Positions 56,607 through 64,000 of a DNA stretch of 64,000 nucleotides are shown in pieces. The notes under the pieces are model-generated. The model did not search any database, was not told the DNA's origin, and saw only the letters and a program-made list of their open reading frames with translations. Both the position numbers and the translations under genes were made by a program. Position 1 is the stretch's first letter; each line of letters starts with the position of its first letter. Source of the DNA: Auricularia sp. M13 (lineage: Eukaryota; Basidiomycota; Agaricomycetes; Auriculariales; Auriculariaceae); NCBI GenBank assembly GCA_037042915.1, contig CM073202.1, positions 2,170,001 through 2,234,000 on the forward strand, read 5' to 3'.

Positions 56607-59424
56607 ATGTCCAAACAGCCAGACTTTCAAGGATGGAACGTGCTCGAAGACGAGGAAGAGGAGGAGCTCCAGCAGCGGGTGCGTGCCTTCCACAGCGACG
56701 AACAGGCCAGTTCTGCTCATCCCTGGCGCGCGCAGTACTATGGTGGAACGAAAGACACGGTGCTATTCTGCATTGACGCGTCCGAGTCTATGCATGAGCC
56801 ACACGAAGACGAGGAAGAGGGCGTCACCAAGAGTCACTTACAAGCTGCATTGGAGGCCGCGCTACAAGTTGCGAAGCGCAAGATTATGAGCGGGCCCGGC
56901 GACCACGTCGGCATTATGCTCTATAATACAGTGCGCGGTTTCACCGAGCACAATATGTCCCTCGCTATAACGCGTTACTGTAGGAAGACAAGTCCTCGGA
57001 GGACCTGAAGCCGCATACCTACGTCCTTCAACAAATTGCGCCGCTGAGCATTCAGTCCATTCGGGAACTCAACAATATAGTTGAAGGTCACCTTCAACGG
57101 ATCACTGTGCGCGTTACCCTATGATTTACTCGAGTTGCAGATGCGTTAGAGGACCCTGAAACACTCCGGTCGAGCTTTCCGCCGAATACGGGGGACAGGG
57201 TGCCTCTCGGCGACGTTTTCTCGAGCTGCAATTGGGTGATGCGGTACAAGTACGCAAGTGCTGCTGCATATGCACCTAGATGCACGCTGAGCTTACACAC
57301 AGTGCGGCGAAGACTGGGACGAAGCGTGTATTCCTCATTACGAACGAGGACGACCCACATCCGAAGAACCCAATGCTTCTAGGCACTGCGAAGGTCAACC
57401 TTCAGGTACGAAATACGCGCACTGCGTGCAGACTGGGCTTGACCTATTTTCTATTGCGCAGGATTTGCGGCAAGTTGGCGTTGAAGTACTGCCATTCTTC
57501 ATTGGAAGCGACGACAAGCCTTTCGATGTCAATAAATTCTACACGGTGTGACATCTTTCTCGCTGTGCCTCCAGTGCCTTATATTACACCCAGCAAGTCC
57601 TGCAACGCGAGGAAGCACCCGATACCGAAGCCGTTCCAACCATCCCCGACGTCGTCACTGGGTTTCAAGACCTCATCGACAAGCTGCAAGTGCGCGAGTC
57701 CGCGAAGCGTGCGCAGTTCAGCATTCCGCTTCACCTCGGCAAGGGCTTCACGATTGGCGTCAAGGGGTACCGACTCTCCCATTTTCGATAGGATATGATT
57801 CTGACTCGTTTCGCAGATATGGCCTCGTCACGGAGCAGCGCAAGACGACAAGCAGAAAGATGGCGAACCGCGGCGAGTCGTACGAGGAGCTTGTTGCGAA
57901 GACCGTGTATTACGACGAGGTATCCCTGAACCCATGCTTCCGTTTAGACGACTCGATATTAATACATATTTTGCAGGAGTTGATGATCGACTCGAACAAG
58001 GAGAATATCGTCTTTGGCATGTCCTTGGGCCCTGCCGCGGCCACGTCGGGAGGGAGTGCTCCTGCTGCAGAAGATGGCGAAGATGGCGAGGCGCCCGCGC
58101 CAAAGGCTGGTGCGAAGCCCACTCGTATAACAGGCGTCAAGAGTCGAGTGAGTTCGGCCGGATGCTAGGCTGCCTATAACTTACGCCGCACCGCAGGTAT
58201 ACTTCACGAAAGATGAGGTCAAGCAATTCAGGACTCTCGGATTGGAACCTGGTACGCAGCCCCGATAAAATCTCGTCCAGCATCCTGATGATTTCCCAGG
58301 CTTGAAGTTGCTGGGCTTTAAGGACCGCAGCGAGCTACGGTTCGAAGACAATGTCAAGCACTCGCTCTTCATCTACCCGAACGAGAGTGTACGCCCGCGC
58401 CACGCTATTGCTGTCGCGCCCCCAGTGCTCATGCGAACCTGCAGGCCTTCAACGGAAGCACGCGCACATTCACGCACTGCTCCTGACGCTTGCGAAGAAG
58501 GACAAGTTCGCGCTCGTCGTAGGTATCACACGCTCGAACTCCAGCCCGGCGTTCTACGCGATGCTCCCACAAGAAGAGGTGCTCGACAAGGCTGGCGCGC
58601 AAATTGTCCCGCCAGGGTTCCACCTCATCGTGCTACCCTTTGCGGATGATATTCGGAGCGCAACTGTGGAGAGTGCTGAAGCCGGTAAGATTCTGGTCCA
58701 CGGTGTTCTTGTTTGACGAACTCGGTCAGCATCGGACGAGTTGAAGGATGCTGCTCGCGCGTTGATCAACAAGCTGAACGTCAAGTCGGGATACGAGCCC
58801 AAGAAATTTCCCAACCCAGGTCCGTTGCTTCACCGCTGCCTTTGAGCATCGGAATGTTGATCAAAGCTTGTTGATTTACAGCATTGAAATTGCATTATGA
58901 GCAATTGCAGGCACTTGCCTTTGACGAGCCCTACGATTTCGAGAAATTGATGACCCATCTGCGCCGCCATACGATGTCATTCACCAAGTGTGCTCTCTTT
59001 TGATCACGTTGAACTTGGGCTTACATCTCGTGTAGCGGGCCGGGCCATTGCTGGTTAAATGGAAAGAAGTCCTGGACGAAGACCCTGCCTCAGAGAAGAT
59101 AAAGATGACGGCCACGGGCGGTACGAAGCGTAAGGCCGCAGCCGCTGGCCTGGTAAGCTGGTTCATCTCAGCGTCGTGTAGTGAATGCTGACGATGAACC
59201 GAAGGGCGACGTGGGGGACGCCGAAATCAGGAGTAGAGCGGATGAAGGCACGCTAGATAAACTGAAAGTGGATCAACTGAAGGTGCCTTTGTGCCCTTAT
59301 CTTTCTAGAATTAGGGCGCTGACTGACTTTTCAGGCGTTCTTGAGAAGCAAAGGCCAGCCGGTTAGTGGTAAGAAGGCCGACCTTACGGACCGCATCCAA
59401 CAGTGGGTCGACGACCATCCATGA
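56607..59424 (+). CDS. KU70: Ku70, DNA end-binding subunit of the Ku heterodimer
   Basis: Binds double-strand breaks with Ku80 and starts non-homologous end joining; also acts at telomeres. The ATG at 56607 gives MSKQPDFQGWNVLEDEEEEE, an acidic N-terminus. The von Willebrand A-like domain follows (KDTVLFCIDASESMHEP, GPGDHVGIMLYNT, KRVFLITNEDDPHP, VGVEVLPFFIGSDDKPFDVN). The Ku core begins FSIPLHLGKGFTIGVKGYGL and includes VYFTKDEVKQFRTLGLEPGL, FEDNVKHSLFIYPNES, FALVVGITRSNSSPAFYAML and GFHLIVLPFADDIRS. The arm region is ALKLHYEQLQALAFDEPYDF. The C-terminus carries a SAP DNA-binding motif (AFLRSKGQPVSGKKADLTDR then IQQWVDDHP) before the stop at 59424. More than ten short introns join in frame and the gene looks intact. 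Confidence 0.95.
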
Positions 59425-59463
59425 ACACTGTACTGCGGCGTTTTGAGTATCTTTCTGCAACCA

Positions 59464-59538
59464 AAAACATCATACTAGATGTGGTTGGATCTCTTGTATC
59501 AAAACATCATATCTAGATGTTTGGTTGGATCAATCTTG
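59464..59538. repeat. Imperfect tandem duplication of about 37 bp
   Basis: Two adjacent copies, each containing AAAACATCAT, then CTAGATGT, then GGTTGGATC and CTTG, with a few small differences. Located about 40 bases after the KU70 stop. Confidence 0.7.
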
Positions 59539-59687
59539 TTTGCGAGGACCCCGAAAATCGATACTGCACATTCCGGAAACAGTCCGCAATCCGGCCGAAA
59601 GCTGGATTTTGCCCTCATGCCGAACAAGCCGACATCTTTTTCATCTTGTCACGTTTGCTGTCGAGCGTTTGAGCGGTGCCAATTTCA

Positions 59688-59735
59688 CGGATTGCGGCTC
59701 GGATTGCGGCTCGGATTGCAGACCGGATTGCACCG
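59688..59735. repeat. 12-bp tandem repeat, about four units
   Basis: Units of CGGATTGCGGCT, the last ones diverged. The unit length is a multiple of three so it stays open in frame, but no gene is evident around it. Confidence 0.7.
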
Positions 59736-60303
59736 TATTTGAAACGGCCTATTGGCAGGCTATTTGCGCTATATCGCAAATATAATCACCTTGCTTGCAT
59801 GTCCCTCCCTCCTAGCAGGCCTCCACGAAATTTCAGTCCTGCCCGCCTCTTTCCTGTGATGGCCGCTTCATCCCTGTACTTTATGACTCAGCAGCGTCCT
59901 TAAGCTTCGTCAAATCTTGCTTATTCCTGCTACCGGCACATCACTAGTCCGATGAGAGCTGAGAATGGCATTCTGAGGCTCCAAACTCATAGGAAAGACA
60001 CATATATATGTTATCTCACATTGGGAATGCCTATCTTGGCGAATTACACCTTTCGAGAGTTTTGCTGAGTGGGCGAGAGTCGGCCGGCAGACTAGTTTGA
60101 CGGGAGCCTCAGCCCGGGCCTGGTGGTCCTGGACTCCAGGGCACGCACAAACTGGTCCAACTGCAGGCGCTGGGGCGCTTGGAACTCAAGATTCTGTCGA
60201 CTGCGAACAGGGTGAGTCGTGTGCCTTCTTGTTCAATTGAATACTACTGTAACGGACTGGTTGTGTAGAAGGCAGCTGCAACATTGACGACAACGATATC
60301 GAC

Positions 60304-60561
60304 ATGGTCAAACTGAGTGACCAAGGCTCCGTACTGCTGCTCACCATCCTATTGTTGGCATCGCGCTACCAGGATGCCGGCGACAGCACGTCCTTCGATG
60401 ACTCCGACGGCGATGTGCAAAGTTTCGACGACGACGACGACGACGACGGGAGTTCGTCCGGGTCCGAATTGGATCTCGATGATGCTTTCGTCGCCGAGTA
60501 CGCAAGTCACTACAACGCTGGCAGTGACCCAACCGGGAGGCAGGAAGCGGAGATTGCTTAA
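60304..60561 (+). CDS. Possible small acidic protein
   Basis: 85 codons from the ATG at 60304: a hydrophobic start (MVKLSDQGSVLLLTILLLAS) followed by an acidic, Ser-rich tail (FDDDDDDDGSSSGSELDLDD). The hydrophobic run could be a signal or anchor. An upstream exon ending near 60209 could join in frame through a GTGAGT...TGTAG intron. No family is recognised and low complexity makes chance coding possible. Confidence 0.3.
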   Translation: MVKLSDQGSVLLLTILLLASRYQDAGDSTSFDDSDGDVQSFDDDDDDDGSSSGSELDLDDAFVAEYASHYNAGSDPTGRQEAEIA

Positions 60562-60777
60562 ATGTTGTTCACTCGCAGTGTTTAATGCCATGCTTTGCAG
60601 CTCAATAATGGTATGCGCATGGTTCCCCCGAGCATATTAACGTCCTATCGAAATTGCTCAAGTAGGCTTCAAACGGGATTGACCATGACACGAGCTTGTT
60701 GAAATACGTCGATCGGTTACGCGTGCGTCGAGACAGTTTCGAATTAAATCATACCCGGGTACAGCTCAGGGTACAGT

Positions 60778-61691
60778 TCAGGCTTCTATAATTTCCTTGA
60801 ACTCGCCACTCTCGACCATCTCGCGCACTATGTCGAGGCCACCAACGAGTTCACCATTAACTATCAATTGCGGAAATGTTGGCCAGTTGTTCAGCGTCTT
60901 GAGGCCTGCAAGGAAATGATGTATGTCAGCACAATGTATTCGAGAGATGACGTGCGCCGCCCGACGAGCTCGGCGACTGTACCTGACCGGACACTCTCAT
61001 CAGTGAGGATGTCGAAATGCGAGAACGCAACATTATTCGCGCGGAGGAGCTCGACGGTCTGCCGCGAAAAGCCACACCGCGGCGCGTCGGGGCTGCCCTT
61101 CATGAAGAGCACGACTTTGTCCTGGTTCATGAGCTTGCGCAATCGGTCGTTGAGTTGCTCTGGCGTCTCTTCGTCCTTTCTAGCATCGACAGCTGGTGCA
61201 GGAGCGTGTGATGTTTTGGATTGCGCGGCAGGTGCCACCCGGGTGTGCTGTGCGAGCGCAGCGGTTAAAGCGGGCGCGTCTGCGCCGGATATCCGCCCTA
61301 GTAGCGTATGACCCTGCAGCGATTGCACATTAAGCTGACAGTGACATGAGACAGGCTGTTGACGTACGCGCAGGATGACAAAGCTTGGGACGGCCTCGAC
61401 TTCGAACGACTCGCTAATGTCCGGTAGGTTTTCTGCATGCACCTGCAGATCGGTTAAGAAAGTGTGGATAGAGAGCTAAAGAAATAAAATTGCCTGCAAT
61501 ACGAGCACATCGGGGTACTTCTTGGATAGCTCCAGGACGACCTCGTTCATTTGCTTGCATGGCTCTGCCCAGGGCGCCCAGAAGCTCACGAGCGACGTGC
61601 GTTGAAGATCCTTGCCTAGGAGCTCCTGGAAATTCTCATTGGATTCGACCTCGAAGTAGTTCGGGGGGTGCGCAGAGGATGGCAAGGTCAT
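60778..61691 (-). CDS. GRX4: Monothiol CGFS glutaredoxin with N-terminal thioredoxin domain (Grx3/4 type)
   Basis: Cytosolic/nuclear [2Fe-2S] carrier that delivers iron-sulfur status to iron-responsive regulators. The ATG at 61691 gives [20 protein letters not shown], then the thioredoxin-like domain ([40 protein letters not shown]). A linker with Ala/Pro leads to one glutaredoxin domain: [40 protein letters not shown] with the CGFS Fe-S ligand motif, [16 protein letters not shown], and after an intron [20 protein letters not shown] then [15 protein letters not shown]. The stop is at 60778. Residues for glutathione binding (WPTFPQ, GGLD) are conserved. One glutaredoxin repeat matches fungal Grx3/4 rather than animal GLRX3 with two. 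Confidence 0.93.
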
Positions 61692-62002
61692 CGTGGTTGA
61701 GACGAAAGAGGCGCTAGCGGAGATTGATAAGGATTCTGCCCAAGTCTGCCTTTCCGGATCTTATCAGATCTACGTGCACCAACCGGATGTCCTGAGAACC
61801 GGCTTGGATTACAATTTACAGTGTACGTCCTCCGAGCCTTCAGGTCCTCCAATAGCGTCGCTACATTATACAAACCTACTAGGCGCACCAATCCTGGCTG
61901 ACGTTGACTTCGCTGCTACCACTCCCGCGTAGATTCCACATGGATACGAAAACGAAAAGAGCAAAGCTAGATAGCATACAGTGGCAGAGAGAAAAACAGA
62001 GG
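61692..62002. other. Spacer between SPB4 stop and GRX4 start
   Basis: About 310 bases, the promoter and 5' UTR of the glutaredoxin gene and the 3' region of SPB4. No gene is seen. Confidence 0.5.
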
Positions 62003-64000
62003 TTATAGGTCAACAAATTGCGCGTCGAAGTCCTTCTGATCCATCTTGTTCTTCCGCACTTTCTTTGCGGCCCTCTCTTCCTTGGCCAACTCCTCCCAAT
62101 CATCCTCGTCGACGCTATCACCATCCTGATCCTCTCCGCCATGCACCCCTTCCTGCGACGCAACTACAACTTGTTTACGAGCCTCAGTAGCCGCCCGACG
62201 AGCAAGAGCCTTCTTCTCCCGTCTCCTTTCTTTCTCGGTTTTGCGCGCCGTCTTGTCGGACCATGCTGCGTTCTTGACCTTTTGTTTCGCACGCTCCTTG
62301 TGCCTAGCTTCCTGCAATTTTGCGTCTGCAGCCGCACTCGCCCTTTTCTCTTCGAGCTCCTTTAATCGCGCCTTCTCTCGTGTCTTGTCAGCGAAAGCAT
62401 AGGCGTCCCACTAAGCGTGATGTCAGCGTGATATGCGAGGATGGAGACACACAGCACTCGCGTCTATCTCGGTATCAATCCACGACGACTTGTCTTTTCG
62501 CTCCTTCAACTCGGGCATCTTTGGCAGCCGTAGTAAACCAAACGAGCGAGCAACGCCGACAAGATCAAGGTCCTTGAGCCGGAAGATGTAGGACGCCTCG
62601 TGCTTCGAGTAAGCTCGTACAAACGACACGAACGCTTTTATGCCCTGCAAGCAAATGCCACATTATTGGCCAATAGAACGAGGGTAGGAAAGTCGGGCTG
62701 ACCCTATCGTGCAAATCACGGTCAGTCTTCACGACCTCGCGCATACGTTCCTCCGTGGTTCTACTGGCAGGATCCTCCGGACGGTCATCCGCTTCTACAG
62801 GCGAAGACTCCGCATTCTCGCCAAGGTAATGTCGTTCTTTCACTGGGATCTTGCGCACGGAGAGGAAGTCTGGTCAATGACTCAATCAGGAACGTATAAC
62901 CGCAAGGCAGCGGCGAAGCGCACCAATATATTCCGCTTCGCGCCCACAAAGCAGGACCCATGCCTGCCCGCTCCGTCCAGCTCTTGCGGTCCGACCACAA
63001 CGATGGGAGAATTGCTTCGGGTCCACAGGTGGGTCAAATTGAACGACGACGTCGACTGTAGGTAAATCGAGCCCGCGAGCCGCAACATCCGTACATAGAA
63101 GGATACCTGGCGAGTTCGGAGTCGATGCGTGCGAACGAAATTGTGATAAAGCGAGGGATCGTTTGGCAGGAGGGAGATGACCATGCAAGCTGAAGAATGC
63201 ACAGTCTGGCTGCAACGCGGCAAGTATCTATTGCATCAACAAGCTCAGCGAAAGATGTATGCAGGCAGGAATGCCATACCCTATAGAAATAGTCCACGCA
63301 AGCGCAAGTTGCGAAGTAGACGATGAACTTGGCAGCCTGGTTCGTCTCTTGCTCGAGCTTGATAATGCGTTGTAGTTGCACCATCTTCTCTGACGCGCGA
63401 CATCGAACGAAGAAATTTTGCAGTGACGCAGGGGTGCGGCGCTCATCAACAAGGGACTCGTCTGCCTTGCGCTTAGTTCCACGCTTCGCCTCGACTTTGA
63501 CGACTACGCGGACGGGATTGCGCAGACCAGCGCGGACAAGCTCTGACAACGCATCTGTCATTGTCGCGGAGAATAGCCCAGTGCGCCGCTGCTTCGGCAG
63601 GTGTCCCAGTATCCGTGTGAGCACGGCGGTGAAGCCCAGGTCCAGTAAGCTGAACACAGTCACGGTCAGGATAAAGCTAATATCAAGGATGCCATGTTGC
63701 TCACGCACCGATCTGCTTCATCTAGCACGAGAACTTCCAGTTCCTTCACGCTCACGATGTCCTTTCCCTTTCCCAGCAAGAATTCCTCGACGCGACCGGG
63801 CGTGCCAATGACAATATCTGCGCCAGTTTCCACAAAGCGGGCAACATCCTGAGATGGAGTCGACGCAGTCCCAGAGACAAGCAGTAATGGTGGCCGCAAA
63901 TGCGAAGCGTCGCCTTCGGACGTCGTTTGCGAGTCGAGAAATAACGAAAAGACAGAATGTATCTGCTCTGCGAGCTCTCTGGACATCGTGTTAGACCTGG
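62003..64000 (-). CDS. SPB4: DEAD-box RNA helicase Spb4 (DDX55), C-terminal part
   Basis: Nucleolar ATP-dependent RNA helicase needed for 60S ribosomal subunit maturation. The 5' end with the Q motif and Walker A lies beyond the right edge. The visible part starts within motif Ia ([19 protein letters not shown]) and has [13 protein letters not shown] (Ib), [15 protein letters not shown] (II, DEAD), [15 protein letters not shown] (III, SAT), [16 protein letters not shown] (IV), [20 protein letters not shown] (V) and [20 protein letters not shown] (VI). Spb4-specific C-terminal features follow: [20 protein letters not shown] then [20 protein letters not shown], and a Lys/Ala-rich tail ([36 protein letters not shown]) ending [20 protein letters not shown]. 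The stop is at 62003. Introns are short and frames intact. Confidence 0.93.

Larger units (their letters stand above)
59425..60303. other. 0.9 kb downstream of KU70 with short tandem repeats
   Basis: Carries the KU70 3' UTR and two small repeats listed separately. A GTGAGT...TGTAG pair near 60210-60268 could be an intron of the small acidic gene at 60304. No other gene is recognised. Confidence 0.4.

Noticed and set aside
1-64000. A biosynthetic or defence gene cluster, CRISPR array or other concerted system
   Set aside because: The genes are mostly unrelated single-copy housekeeping functions; no backbone synthase, repeat-spacer array or set of linked defence genes was found.

Overview
The window looks like nuclear DNA of a filamentous basidiomycete, most likely an Agaricomycete. 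Genes are dense, GC-rich and lie on both strands. Nearly all are cut by introns of about 45-75 bases with CTGAC/CTNAC-like branch points, and two products (DUF6697-like and DUF7918-like) belong to families I know from basidiomycetes. Family names come from motifs I recognise in conceptually spliced translations; no database search was run.

Layout. 1-4333: 5' part of an SRS2-type DNA helicase (minus, cut by the left edge), head to head with a type I metacaspase (plus) that runs into a 100-N scaffold gap; a DUF6697-like C-terminus follows the gap. 6.5-13.2 kb: three minus-strand genes (unknown Ser/Pro-rich protein, APSES/Xbp1-like DNA-binding protein, ornithine decarboxylase). 14.0-17.4 kb: SPX phosphate transporter. 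18.2-18.9 kb: single-pass membrane protein. 19.8-28.5 kb: Rho1 GEF (DH-PH-CNH) head to head with a SAM/coiled-coil/tail-anchor protein, then proteasome ATPase RPT2 head to head with a YIP4-like Golgi protein. 28.7-39.7 kb: a plus-strand run of a PLK4-like pseudokinase, gamma-tubulin, an ADAL-type deaminase, eIF4B, and an apparent fusion of a gamma-glutamyl-cyclotransferase-like (AIG2) domain with a class V aminotransferase. 41.3-48.8 kb: Hsp20-like protein, Cys-rich type I membrane protein, O-fucosyltransferase-like protein, F-box protein. 50.3-54.2 kb: aspartic-peptidase-like gene with a young, gene-less LTR element inserted two bases after its stop codon. 54.9-64.0 kb: DUF7918-like protein with an SQ/TQ cluster, KU70, monothiol glutaredoxin GRX3/4, and SPB4 RNA helicase (cut by the right edge).

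Most genes are ordinary single-copy housekeeping genes (DNA repair, proteasome, translation, polyamine, microtubule nucleation, trafficking) and do not form one pathway cluster. The less ordinary items are the pseudokinase with a polo-box-like region, the AIG2-aminotransferase fusion, the TRIM-like LTR element, the SQ/TQ-rich neighbour of KU70, several GC-AG introns, and very short divergent promoters. Many conserved genes carry single-base frame breaks in short homopolymers, two of them in RPT2, which is essential in yeast. That points to consensus errors in the assembly rather than pseudogenes.
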